A stretch of 64,000 nucleotides of DNA. Origin: Aliiglaciecola sp. CAU 1673 (GTDB lineage: Bacteria > Pseudomonadota > Gammaproteobacteria > Enterobacterales > Alteromonadaceae). The stretch spans positions 1 through 64,000 of the forward strand of contig NZ_JARHUG010000016.1 in NCBI RefSeq assembly GCF_029223185.1. The letters are read 5' to 3'. Position 1 is the stretch's first letter. The number at the start of each line of letters is the position of its first letter. A program made the position numbers and the translations under genes. A model generated the notes under the pieces. It was not told where the DNA came from and ran no database searches. It saw only the letters and a list, made by a program, of their open reading frames with translations. This document shows positions 37,314-45,436 of this stretch, one piece after another.

Positions 37314-37426
37314 GGTGGTAGTCCTACCAGCCACATCCCGGCACATGAATCCTCCGCTACGGCTGCTCCCTTCCGGGCCTGACCGGGTTCACAGAGTATC
37401 ATTGCGGGAGGACCGGCAGGACCACC
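37314..37426 (-). ncRNA. ffs: 4.5S RNA of the signal recognition particle
   Basis: Transcribed on the minus strand, about 113 nt. The ends GGTGGTCCTGCC and GGACTACCACC are complementary and close the long hairpin. The conserved apical region contains CAGGCCCGGAAGGGAGCAGCC with the GGAA tetraloop and the symmetric/asymmetric internal loops that bind Ffh, all as in E. coli 4.5S RNA. It lies between comFB and the leucine-dehydrogenase-type gene. Confidence 0.95.
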
Positions 37427-37522
37427 ATTGAAACTCACTCTCAATGCTTTGCCAAAAGAAAGGCGCCGCTGTTGAGGCGGCGCATTATCCATTAACAGAC
37501 AGGTGGTTGCAAGGCGCTACGC

Positions 37523-38575
37523 CTAGTTCTTGCGAAAACGCTGTTCAGCAATATTGTTGGCTTCAATATTAGTGGGCAGATCCTGCTCATTGGCCTTGCG
37601 GTATATTTCCAGCAGGGTGTCGCCAATTCCCTCAATATGCTTGCGCATAGCATCAGCGGAGCTGTCCATTCGCTGATGGAAGATATCAATGACACCGCCA
37701 GCATTGATCACGTAATCCGGTGCATAGAGTACGCCTTTATCTTTGAGCATTTGGCCATGGCGCTCTTCGGCCAGCTGATTATTGGCCGCGCCGGCAATCA
37801 CTTTAGCGCGCAATGATTCAATACTGTGATCATTGAGAATGGCACCCATGGCACAAGGGGCGAATACGTCTACATCCAGGCCATAGATGTCTTGCGGCGC
37901 AACTACGGTGGCGCCGAATAGCTCGGCAGCTTTATCCAGATTGTCGGGATAGATGTCAGCAACATAAAGCTTGGCACCTTCTTTATGCAGATGCTCTGCC
38001 AAACGCCAGCCAACATGGCCAAGCCCCTGAATGGCAACTCTCATGCCTTTCAGATCACTACCCAATGCATGTTTTACCGATCTGCGCAGGCCTACAAAAA
38101 CACCGTAAGCAGTTGAGGGCGCGGGGTTACCGTCTGCCTCACCACCGTCATAGCGGAATTTAGCCTGGGTACCGGCAATAAAATCACATCCTTCTTCCAT
38201 CAGTTTCAGGTCACGCACGGCAATGCCGGAGTCTTCAGCAGTGATGTAACAACCGCCCATGCTTTGCACGAAGTCGCCCATGGCGCGCATCATGTCGTCG
38301 GTTTTTTGCTTGCGCGGATCGCCGATAATGACTGATTTACCGCCACCCAATTTCAGGTTGGCCATGGCCGATTTATAAGACATGCCGCGGGACAAACGCA
38401 GTACATCAGTCAGCGCTTCTTCACTGCTGGCGTAGGGCCACATGCGGCAGCCGCCAAGCGCAGGCCCCAGATTGGTATTGTGAACGGCAATAATCGCTTT
38501 TAAACCACTTTTTGCATCATGGTAAAAGGCGACACGCTCATGTTGATCGTAGGCCTTGTGATCGAAAACGGACAT
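37523..38575 (-). CDS. Leucine dehydrogenase-family amino-acid dehydrogenase
   Basis: 350 aa NAD-dependent enzyme of the Glu/Leu/Phe/Val dehydrogenase superfamily. The catalytic region GPALGGCRMWPYASSEEALTDVLRLSRGMSYKSAMANLKLGGGKSVIIGD contains the two essential lysines, and the NAD fold reads VAIQGLGHVGWRLAEHL. The size and motifs match leucine/valine (branched-chain) dehydrogenases rather than GDH. It is divergent from a Lrp/AsnC-type regulator, with an inverted repeat in between, suggesting local control by branched-chain amino acids. Confidence 0.93.
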   Translation of the reverse strand: MSVFDHKAYDQHERVAFYHDAKSGLKAIIAVHNTNLGPALGGCRMWPYASSEEALTDVLRLSRGMSYKSAMANLKLGGGKSVIIGDPRKQKTDDMMRAMGDFVQSMGGCYITAEDSGIAVRDLKLMEEGCDFIAGTQAKFRYDGGEADGNPAPSTAYGVFVGLRRSVKHALGSDLKGMRVAIQGLGHVGWRLAEHLHKEGAKLYVADIYPDNLDKAAELFGATVVAPQDIYGLDVDVFAPCAMGAILNDHSIESLRAKVIAGAANNQLAEERHGQMLKDKGVLYAPDYVINAGGVIDIFHQRMDSSADAMRKHIEGIGDTLLEIYRKANEQDLPTNIEANNIAEQRFRKN

Positions 38576-38702
38576 AGAAAACGCTTCCTGATGTTAGTAA
38601 ATTGTTGCACATGGTAGCGCATGCCCCAGAGGACATGCCTTGCGAAGTTTGCCGGTGGAAAATTGCCGCAGGAAAAAGTTTTTCATCATCATTCATATAT
38701 CG

Positions 38703-38718
38703 TAGGATATACGTCCTA
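38703..38718. promoter_or_regulatory. Inverted repeat between the dehydrogenase and Lrp-type genes
   Basis: TAGGATATACGTCCTA has 5-bp complementary arms (TAGGA and TCCTA) separated by 6 bp, in the 211-bp region shared by two divergent starts. Lrp/AsnC proteins bind such short imperfect palindromes in AT-rich DNA, so it is a candidate operator for the neighbouring regulator. Confidence 0.45.
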
Positions 38719-38786
38719 AAAAATTCCGTTGAAAAAAACAGATTTTTTCCGCATCCTTGGGCCAACTTATTAACGCTTCATTAACC

Positions 38787-39254
38787 ATGAAATTAGACAA
38801 ATTCGATCGTGAGATCCTGCGGGTACTGCAAAAAGACGCCACCGTATCCATGGCGGAACTGAGTCAACGGGTCGGCCTTTCACACACGCCCTGCTGGCGT
38901 CGGGTTAAACGCCTTGAAAGTGACGGCATCATTAAGCGCAAAGTCACCCTGCTGGACGGTAAAAAACTGAACCTGGGCGTCAGTGTCTTCATTTACGTGA
39001 CCTTGAAAAATCACGACGAAGAATCTCTCAACAAATTTGAAGCCGCCGTGCAGCATATTGTTGAAATTGTGGAATGCCATACCACCAGCGGCGAAAAGGA
39101 CTACTTATTGAAAGTCGTGGTGGAAAGCATAGAAGAGTATGAGCATTTATTGAAAAGTAAGCTCACTCACCTGCCCTGTGTCGATCATTTAAGTTCAACC
39201 TTTGCCTTGAAACAGGTCAAAAACACCACTGAACTGCCGATCAAGAGCCAATAG
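38787..39254 (+). CDS. Lrp/AsnC family transcriptional regulator
   Basis: 155 aa. The N-terminal helix-turn-helix (about 4-60: DKFDREILRVLQKDATVSMAELSQRVGLSHTPCWRRVKRLESDGIIKRK) and the C-terminal RAM effector domain (about 70-145: LNLGVSVFIYVTLKNHDEESL, CHTTSGEKDYLLKVVVESIEEYEHLL, VDHLSSTFALKQVK) are intact. The start at 38787 matches the family; an earlier ATG at 38757 is unsupported. Divergence from the leucine-dehydrogenase-type gene suggests it is the specific activator, like BkdR of Pseudomonas (inference). Confidence 0.93.
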   Translation: MKLDKFDREILRVLQKDATVSMAELSQRVGLSHTPCWRRVKRLESDGIIKRKVTLLDGKKLNLGVSVFIYVTLKNHDEESLNKFEAAVQHIVEIVECHTTSGEKDYLLKVVVESIEEYEHLLKSKLTHLPCVDHLSSTFALKQVKNTTELPIKSQ

Positions 39255-39264
39255 CACTGGTCAT

Positions 39265-39297
39265 ATAAAAAAGCCCCGAATGTTCGGGGCTTTTTTG
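39265..39297 (+). terminator. Terminator after the Lrp-type gene
   Basis: AAAAAGCCCCGAA / TTCGGGGCTTTTTT forms a GC-rich stem with a T run, 10 bp after the stop codon. The MITE-like element begins right after it. Confidence 0.88.
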
Positions 39298-39300
39298 TTA

Positions 39301-39565
39301 TACCAAGTCTATTAATGATCTGGTCAACTCAGAGCAGGTCAGAAGGGCTTAGGTCAAGGCGCTGCTTTGCAGGCATAGTGGAGTCTATGTCAAAAAGCGG
39401 GAACGCAGAGATAAGCCCTTCTGGCCGCTCCCCGCGGGCGAGGTCAAAATGCCCCCTGGCGGTGTTAGGGACCTTTGATTTAGCCCCACCAAACCTGCAG
39501 GCCCCTGTCTTGCCACGGAGCATTTTGCTCCTCGCTGAGTGATCACATCATTAATGGACTTGGTA
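39301..39565. mobile_element. MITE-like element with 19-bp terminal inverted repeats
   Basis: A 265-bp segment bounded by TACCAAGTCTATTAATGAT (39301-39319) and, inverted, TACCAAGTCCATTAATGAT (39547-39565); 18 of 19 positions agree. It is flanked on both sides by TTA (39298-39300 and 39566-39568), a likely 3-bp target duplication. The interior codes for nothing convincing. It lies between the Lrp terminator and maiA, whose stop codon is the right-hand TTA (read as TAA on the minus strand). Confidence 0.8.
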
Positions 39566-40219
39566 TTATTCAGCGTCCGGCTGGTTTTCCGGTTGTGCCT
39601 GAATAAAGGCCTCCAGCTTATTGCAGTTATCTGCAATGCGGGAAATCAGCGGATAGGCCTCCATATCTACATTAAAGCGTTTGGCATTATATACCTGTGG
39701 CACTAAGCAAACGTCTGCCAGCGATACATCGAAGCCAAAACAATACTGACCTGCAGTATTCTGTATGCGTTTTTCAATAGCGCCAAAACCTTTCTCTATC
39801 CAATGTCTGGCCCAGGCCGCCTTGGTTTGTGCATCGGCACCAAAGTTAGCTTCAAGGTATTGCAACACCCTTAGGTTTCCCAAGGGCTGTATATCAGCGG
39901 CCAAATCATAGGCAACCGCCCTGACTCTGGCACGCTGCAACTTATGCTCTGGCAGCAACTGAATGCCTGTATCGAAACGCTCGTCCAAATATTCGATGAT
40001 GGCCAGAGATTGAGTGAGGATTATATCCTCATCTTCATCCACCAATGTTGGCAGCAATTCGGCAGGATTGAGGCTTCGGTATGCCTCCATATGCTGCTCA
40101 CCGCCATTTTTCACCAAATGAACCGGCACATATTCATAATCAACTTGTTTCAGATTGAGGGCAATCCTGGCGCGATAGCTGGCAGACGAGCGCCAATAAC
40201 CATATAACTTGATACTCAT
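39566..40219 (-). CDS. maiA: Maleylacetoacetate isomerase (zeta-class GST)
   Basis: 217 aa. The N-terminal thioredoxin-like domain starts MSIKLYGYWRSSASYRARIALNLK, containing the S-S-x-S-x-R-x-R active-site pattern of zeta GSTs, and NPAELLPTLVDEDEDIILTQSLAIIEYLDER is typical too. The C-terminal helical domain ends with KLEAFIQAQPENQPDAE. It isomerises maleylacetoacetate to fumarylacetoacetate in tyrosine degradation, with glutathione as cofactor. It overlaps the fumarylacetoacetase gene by 4 nt. Confidence 0.95.
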   Translation of the reverse strand: MSIKLYGYWRSSASYRARIALNLKQVDYEYVPVHLVKNGGEQHMEAYRSLNPAELLPTLVDEDEDIILTQSLAIIEYLDERFDTGIQLLPEHKLQRARVRAVAYDLAADIQPLGNLRVLQYLEANFGADAQTKAAWARHWIEKGFGAIEKRIQNTAGQYCFGFDVSLADVCLVPQVYNAKRFNVDMEAYPLISRIADNCNKLEAFIQAQPENQPDAE

Positions 40220-41232
40220 GGGCGATACTCAACAACATTTTGATCGATGGCGCCAAACAGGCTTTCGCCTCTCTCATCCAGCATTTCGATACGGATATGA
40301 TCACCAAATTTCATAAAAGAGGTATTGGGTTTGCCATCGCGAATGGTTTCAATCATGCGTACCTCGGCAATACAGGAATAGCCCACGCCCCCGTCTTCAA
40401 TCGAGGTACCATGATCAGTACCTTGCTTGTTAGAAACTGTACCGGAGCCGATAATAGCACCCGCCTTCAGGTTACGGGTCTTGGCGGCATGGGCAATCAG
40501 TTGACCAAAATTAAAGGTCATATCCACACCTGCGTCCGGTTTACCAAAAGGCTTACCGTTAAGTGCCGAAAGCAAAGGAAGGTGAACTTTAAAATCCTGC
40601 CAGGCGCCCCCCAGCTCATCCGGGGTGATGGCTACAGGAGAGAAAGACGAAGCAGGTTTGGACTGGAAGAAGCCAAAACCTTTGGCAAGCTCATCTGGGA
40701 TCAATCCACGCAGAGACACATCATTAACCAGTATCAACAAGCGCACATGATTACCGGCCTCTTCGGCGCTGACGCCCATGGCGACATCACCAGTGACCAC
40801 GGCCACTTCGGCTTCGAAATCGATGCCCCAATCCTCACAGGCCACGGGAATATCATCCATGGGGCCGATAAAATCATCAGAGCCGCCCTGATACATCAAT
40901 GGATCGGTCCAAAAGCTTTCAGGCATCTGTGCGCCCCTGGCCTTACGAACAAGCTCCACGTGATTCACGTAAGCACTGCCATCTGCCCATTGATAAGCCC
41001 TTGGCAGAGGGGCTTCACAGGCTTTGGGATTGAAGCTGAGCACATCGTCCAACTGGCCGATATTCAACGCATGATAAGTGGCCTGCAAATGCATGGATAC
41101 GGTATCCCAATTATCCATCGCCGCTTGCATGGTCGGCGCAATATGAGTGACCGCCACGGCCTTTTTCAAATCTCGACTAACCACAACCAACTGGCCGTCT
41201 CGGGTGCCATTTTTTAACGTTGCTAATTTCAT
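40216..41232 (-). CDS. fahA: Fumarylacetoacetate hydrolase
   Basis: 338 aa. Splits fumarylacetoacetate into fumarate and acetoacetate, ending tyrosine catabolism. Metal-binding residues are in DIPVACEDWGIDFEAEVAVVTGDV and the later GAGTIGSGTVSNKQGTDHGTSIEDGG. It is the first gene of a two-gene fahA-maiA unit. Homogentisate dioxygenase and HPPD, the preceding enzymes, are not in the window. Confidence 0.95.
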   Translation of the reverse strand: MKLATLKNGTRDGQLVVVSRDLKKAVAVTHIAPTMQAAMDNWDTVSMHLQATYHALNIGQLDDVLSFNPKACEAPLPRAYQWADGSAYVNHVELVRKARGAQMPESFWTDPLMYQGGSDDFIGPMDDIPVACEDWGIDFEAEVAVVTGDVAMGVSAEEAGNHVRLLILVNDVSLRGLIPDELAKGFGFFQSKPASSFSPVAITPDELGGAWQDFKVHLPLLSALNGKPFGKPDAGVDMTFNFGQLIAHAAKTRNLKAGAIIGSGTVSNKQGTDHGTSIEDGGVGYSCIAEVRMIETIRDGKPNTSFMKFGDHIRIEMLDERGESLFGAIDQNVVEYRP

Positions 41233-41377
41233 TGGTGGTCTAGTTCCTTTTCTTATTGTTACCGCACCTGAGCGTTAAAACATAAAGAAGTGCTTCAGCG
41301 AACAGATAAACATGACTAGGTATCAGAATATCCTACGGACCGCCCTCGGTCTTGCCGAAGCAGCATTGGGCCTGTCA

Positions 41378-42934
41378 CTAAATTTTTACGGTTTTCTTAT
41401 TGATCCCATACTCGCGCAGTTTATTGGCAATGGCCGTATGACTAAGCCCCAATTTGCGTGCCAACTGCCGGGTACTGGGATAGGCCGGGTAGAGTCTGCG
41501 TAACAATTCCCGCTCAAAGCGTTTGACTTCCTGATCCAGGGTACCCTTTATCTCGGCGGGGAAATAACCTACCGCACCATCATTGCTGGGCAGGTTGATA
41601 TCTTCCTTACTCAGCTCTTCTTTTTCCAGCAGGCTCAATGCACGATACAGGCAATTCTCTAATTGGCGCACATTACCTGGCCAGGGATAATGCTGCAAAA
41701 ACTCCACACAGGATTTATTCAACTTTGGCGGACGGCGTCCCAGTTTGGCACTTTGTGTTTTCAGAAAATGCTCAGCCAGGGTGATAATGTCGGCCTTTCG
41801 TTCGCGAAGGGGCGGGATAACCAAACTTAAGACATTGAGGCGGTAATATAAATCCTCTCTGAAACTCCCTTCTTGCACCATCAACCCCAGGTCTTTTTGA
41901 GTGGTGCCGATGATCCTGGCCTGTAATTTCTGCTCGGTGCTATCTCCGACCCGCCGAAAGGTACCGTCCTGCAATACCCGCAGCAGTTTCGCCTGCAAAG
42001 TGGCAGACATATCTCCCACTTCATCCAGCAACAAGGTGCCCTGTTGCACCTGCTCCAGCAATCCGGCTTTGCCCTTCTCCAGACCATAAGCACCATCGGC
42101 ATAGCCGAATAGCTCCTGCTCGGCCATATCATCCGGAATGGCGGCGCAATTCAGCACTACAAAAGGTTGTGTTGCGCGCCGACCGGCCTCATGACAGGCT
42201 CGGGCCATCAGTTCTTTACCGACGCCGGTTTCACCGAAAAACAGAATAGGCGCTTCCAGTTCGGCCATCTTCTTGGCCTCTTTGATAAGCTGACGCATTT
42301 GCGTGCTTTGGCAGTGAATTTGGCCAAAACTGTCGGCCGAACTTTGATGGAACACATTTAATTGTTGTCCCAGTCGTAACTCGGATTTAAGCAATACCAC
42401 GGCACCGGCCAGGATGGATTCGTTGTCTGTTTCCGGCACCATCACCGGCAAAATATCGGCCAGAAAATCCTGCTCGATAAATTTGACCTTGTGGGTCTGT
42501 GCCAGCACCTGCTTGCCTTCCAGCCAGCGATGAAAATTAAAGCCTTTGACCCATTCCGAGATGTCCTTGCCAACAATATCGGCATAATCCATCTCAAGAG
42601 TCGATGCCACGGCTTCATTGACTAGCAGGATCTGCCCTTTGGTATCCAGGGAAAACACCGGGTCGGGTAAGGTGCGTAACAGGGCGCGAAGTTGATTCTG
42701 CTCGCGCTCGATAGGCATAAAGGGCGTGGTTTTGACGTCCTCGATACCTTCAATACGACGGATCTTGGGCATCAGGTGCTGGAATTCGGCAAATTCGATA
42801 TTGGGAAAAAGCAGGAAGATTTTGCCGACTTTGTCTATTTCGATGCCTCTGAGATCAATCTCATAGTCCACCAGGATATCCAGCACATCCTGGGTAATGC
42901 CCAATCTGTCCTTACAACTGATCTCCAAACGCAT
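41378..42934 (-). CDS. tyrR: TyrR/PhhR-type regulator of aromatic amino acid genes
   Basis: 518 aa with an N-terminal ACT-like domain (1-75, MRLEISCKDRLGITQDVLDILVDYEIDLRGIEI), a PAS domain (about 80-190), an AAA+ domain with Walker A FFGETGVGKELMARACHEAGRR, and a C-terminal Fis-like helix-turn-helix (TRQLARKLGLSHTAIANKLREYGI). The sigma-54-contact motif GAFTGA is absent (the matching place reads GYADGAYGLEKGKAG), as in TyrR proteins that work with sigma-70. A TyrR-box-like site lies 25 bp upstream, suggesting autoregulation, and phhB/phhA are its neighbours. Confidence 0.96.
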   Translation of the reverse strand: MRLEISCKDRLGITQDVLDILVDYEIDLRGIEIDKVGKIFLLFPNIEFAEFQHLMPKIRRIEGIEDVKTTPFMPIEREQNQLRALLRTLPDPVFSLDTKGQILLVNEAVASTLEMDYADIVGKDISEWVKGFNFHRWLEGKQVLAQTHKVKFIEQDFLADILPVMVPETDNESILAGAVVLLKSELRLGQQLNVFHQSSADSFGQIHCQSTQMRQLIKEAKKMAELEAPILFFGETGVGKELMARACHEAGRRATQPFVVLNCAAIPDDMAEQELFGYADGAYGLEKGKAGLLEQVQQGTLLLDEVGDMSATLQAKLLRVLQDGTFRRVGDSTEQKLQARIIGTTQKDLGLMVQEGSFREDLYYRLNVLSLVIPPLRERKADIITLAEHFLKTQSAKLGRRPPKLNKSCVEFLQHYPWPGNVRQLENCLYRALSLLEKEELSKEDINLPSNDGAVGYFPAEIKGTLDQEVKRFERELLRRLYPAYPSTRQLARKLGLSHTAIANKLREYGINKKTVKI

Positions 42935-42958
42935 AGAACGACTCTAGCCAAACAGGAA

Positions 42959-42976
42959 TGTAAACATATTATTACA
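42959..42976. promoter_or_regulatory. TyrR-box-like palindrome upstream of tyrR
   Basis: TGTAAACATATTATTACA matches the TyrR box TGTAAAN6TTTACA at 11 of 12 fixed positions. It is 25 bp upstream of the tyrR start codon. Confidence 0.7.
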
Positions 42977-43039
42977 TGTCAGGATGCAAGAACAGAAGAA
43001 TGAATCGGGAGAGAGAGGACGGTGGGCGCCGTCCCCGAA

Positions 43040-43381
43040 TTAGTCTGCCAACAGCGCGTCGGTTTTAGCTGCGCAGATAAAGTCGTTACGGTGTAGACCG
43101 TTTATGGCATGGGTCCACCAGGTCACAGTGACCTTTCCCCACTCAAGCAGAATAGAAGGATGATGGAACTCAGCTTCGGCCATCTCACCCACCTTGATGG
43201 CGAAGGCCATGGCTTGTTTGAAGTTTTTAAACTTGTATTCCCGCTCCAGTTGCATCACACCGTCACGCACTTGTGGAACCCAATCCGGGATCTCGCGGAT
43301 CAGCGTTTTCAGTTCATCATCTGAGACCTTCGGAGCATCGGCGCGGCAAGCTTCACATTTTTGTTGGGTTAAATCCGTCAT
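43040..43381 (-). CDS. phhB: Pterin-4a-carbinolamine dehydratase PhhB
   Basis: 113 aa. It dehydrates the 4a-hydroxy-tetrahydropterin produced by phenylalanine hydroxylase, so the cofactor can be recycled. The signature [36 protein letters not shown] includes the catalytic His pair (HH) and the later His. The ATG at 43381 is chosen over an upstream TTG. It lies 47 bp after phhA. Confidence 0.96.
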   Translation of the reverse strand: MTDLTQQKCEACRADAPKVSDDELKTLIREIPDWVPQVRDGVMQLEREYKFKNFKQAMAFAIKVGEMAEAEFHHPSILLEWGKVTVTWWTHAINGLHRNDFICAAKTDALLAD

Positions 43382-43428
43382 AGACAATCTTTACCTTTTT
43401 ATTTCATGTTATCTGTGCAAGTTAGCAA

Positions 43429-44232
43429 TTAACTCGCCATTTTCTGTGGCTTAGGCGGAAACTTGGGGGCATGCAAACCCAATTCCTTGGCTTTCTCTAC
43501 CAAGGCCATCATATCCAACTTAGTCAAATCGAATAACCCGTCTAAACCATTAAGGATAAAATACACCGGCTGCATGATATCAATCCGGTACGGTGTTCTA
43601 AGCACTTCCAGAGGATCCAGCTCATGGCGCTCTGGCTTGTCACTTTCCATCGCGTACAAAGTTTCCCCCGGAGAGGAGAGAATGCCCCCACCATAGATAC
43701 GCAAGTCATCGCCCTGGCGCAGCAAGCCGAATTCTACGGTGAACCAGTACAATCGGGCTAAAAATACCCTGTCCTGTTTACTCGCTGCGTAACCCAGTTT
43801 GCCATAGGTATGGGTAAAGTGGGCGAAGGCGGGATTGGTCAGGAGCGGGCAATGGCCGAAAATCTCATGGAAAATATCCGGCTCCTGCAGATAGTCGAAT
43901 TCTTCGCGGGTACGAATAAAAGTAGCCACAGGGAATTGTTTATTGGCAAGCAGACGGAAAAACTCATCAAAATTGATCAGAGCCGGTACTTGCGCCACTT
44001 GCCAGCCCGTTGTTTTGGCCAGCACTTCGTTCACTTCGTGCAATTGCGGAATTCTGTCGTTGGGCAAGTTTAACAGGTCCAGCCCATGCATAAATTCATC
44101 GCAGGCCCGACCGCGGATGATATCCATCTGCCTGGCGACCAAATCATGCCATACGGCGTTCTCTTCAGCGCTCCAATGAATAATCCCCTGTTCATCGGGC
44201 TGACGAGACATATATTGGGTCGATTTGCTCAT
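43429..44232 (-). CDS. phhA: Phenylalanine 4-hydroxylase
   Basis: 267 aa monomeric bacterial form. A non-haem iron, pterin-dependent enzyme that turns phenylalanine into tyrosine. The iron ligands are the two His of EPDIFHEIFGHCPLLTNPAFAHF and the later Glu of FWFTVEFGLLRQGDDLRIYGGGILSSPGE. It begins a phhA-phhB unit and has a TyrR-box-like site about 125 bp upstream of the ATG. Confidence 0.97.
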   Translation of the reverse strand: MSKSTQYMSRQPDEQGIIHWSAEENAVWHDLVARQMDIIRGRACDEFMHGLDLLNLPNDRIPQLHEVNEVLAKTTGWQVAQVPALINFDEFFRLLANKQFPVATFIRTREEFDYLQEPDIFHEIFGHCPLLTNPAFAHFTHTYGKLGYAASKQDRVFLARLYWFTVEFGLLRQGDDLRIYGGGILSSPGETLYAMESDKPERHELDPLEVLRTPYRIDIMQPVYFILNGLDGLFDLTKLDMMALVEKAKELGLHAPKFPPKPQKMAS

Positions 44233-44357
44233 AATTCTTCAACACTCGTTAATCATTTCAAAGACATCGGTCATGCCGCTGCCCTTTATTTTGCCGGTGA
44301 GTCTACTGATTTAGTGCCAAAGAAAAAGCATCTGGTTCGTAAGCCGGATGCGCAAAG

Positions 44358-44375
44358 CGTAACATTAATTTTACA
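44358..44375. promoter_or_regulatory. TyrR-box-like palindrome upstream of phhA
   Basis: Read on the minus strand it is TGTAAAATTAATGTTACG, 10 of 12 matches to TGTAAAN6TTTACA. It sits about 125 bp upstream of phhA; TyrR/PhhR encoded two genes away is the expected binder. Confidence 0.6.
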
Positions 44376-44410
44376 ACGCTTCTTGTGATAGAGAAGTTAG
44401 TTGGGGGCAG

Positions 44411-45436
44411 TTATTTCTTTTCTTCGACCGCCTGCAGGCGGGTGCCAATTTCACTGGCAAGCTTACCCAGCGTAGGTTTTGGATTGGCTAAAAACGGCAT
44501 CGGACGGCACAAACTCATGGCCTGCAATCCGAGCCTTGCGGTCAACACGCCGGCACCCAGCCCCTGAGCCAGTTGGCCGGAAAATTTGCTGGTCAGGCTG
44601 TTGCCGAGCAGCCAACCGGTACCATCCGCCATAAGCTCCGTGGCCCCGGCATAGAGCATAATGCGGCACATGCGTTTAAGCAGTACCACCCGAGACCAGT
44701 AGCCCATGGAAAGGCCATAGCATTGGCTGATTTTTCGAATAAGCCGCAAGTTTCGCCACATCACCAAGGCCATATCCACCAACACAAAGGGACTGACAGC
44801 AATCATCATGGCGCAGGCGCCGGACTCCTTGCGGATCTCCTTTAGCGCCTCTTTATCGATAGCCGACAGCACCTGCTGTTCAAAAAGCACCAGCACTTCC
44901 TTATCGCTATGGTGTTCCTGAAGGGCTAGCGACCAGTTTACAGGTAGTGCCTTTTTCGGCAGTTGGTCAGCCACTTGCTGACAAAAGGCCCGTCCTTCTC
45001 CAATCGCCGGACTCTGCGACAGGCCAAGGGCAGTCTGACGAAACACTTCCGCCCTGTCCAGGGACGCAACCAACCGCCATTCCCTGTACAGGCCTACACC
45101 GCACAAAACAAGTACAACGCACAGTAGCGCCAACCACGCTAATGCCAGCAAATCCATCTGTTGCCAGGCCTCATACCAGGATAAGCCAACCTCAATGCCA
45201 CCGAGCACAAACAGCGACACACCCAACCAAAAGCCCCAGACCCAGCCTTTTCCTCGTTGAATCAGTTGTTGTTCTGCAGAGGGTTCAGTTGATTGATTTT
45301 CAGCCGTTTCAACAAATTCTGCTTCCGTAAGCACAGCCCTAGGCTTTAACTTCTTGGGCTGTGGTGATTTTTCCGGCTCAACGCTTTCTAACTTGATGGC
45401 TCTTCTGAGCGCCCTGTTGTCACCCGTTTCGCTCAT
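44411..45436 (-). CDS. ycjF: YcjF-like membrane protein (TIGR01620/DUF697)
   Basis: 341 aa. A long charged N-terminal region (1-95, rich in Glu/Pro/Lys) precedes two adjacent membrane helices (GWVWGFWLGVSLFVLGGIEVGLSW and LLALAWLALLCVVLVLCGVGLYREW) and a C-terminal DUF697-type domain (ACAMMIAVSPFVLVDMALVMWRNLRLIRKISQCYG). The ATG at 45436 overlaps the ycjX stop, so ycjX-ycjF are co-translated. In E. coli these genes belong to the phage-shock regulon; that is probably their context here too. Confidence 0.93.
   Translation of the reverse strand: MSETGDNRALRRAIKLESVEPEKSPQPKKLKPRAVLTEAEFVETAENQSTEPSAEQQLIQRGKGWVWGFWLGVSLFVLGGIEVGLSWYEAWQQMDLLALAWLALLCVVLVLCGVGLYREWRLVASLDRAEVFRQTALGLSQSPAIGEGRAFCQQVADQLPKKALPVNWSLALQEHHSDKEVLVLFEQQVLSAIDKEALKEIRKESGACAMMIAVSPFVLVDMALVMWRNLRLIRKISQCYGLSMGYWSRVVLLKRMCRIMLYAGATELMADGTGWLLGNSLTSKFSGQLAQGLGAGVLTARLGLQAMSLCRPMPFLANPKPTLGKLASEIGTRLQAVEEKK

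Noticed and set aside
40240-41217. 325-aa plus-strand frame opposite fahA
   Set aside because: It is the reverse-complement shadow of a clear fumarylacetoacetate hydrolase gene.
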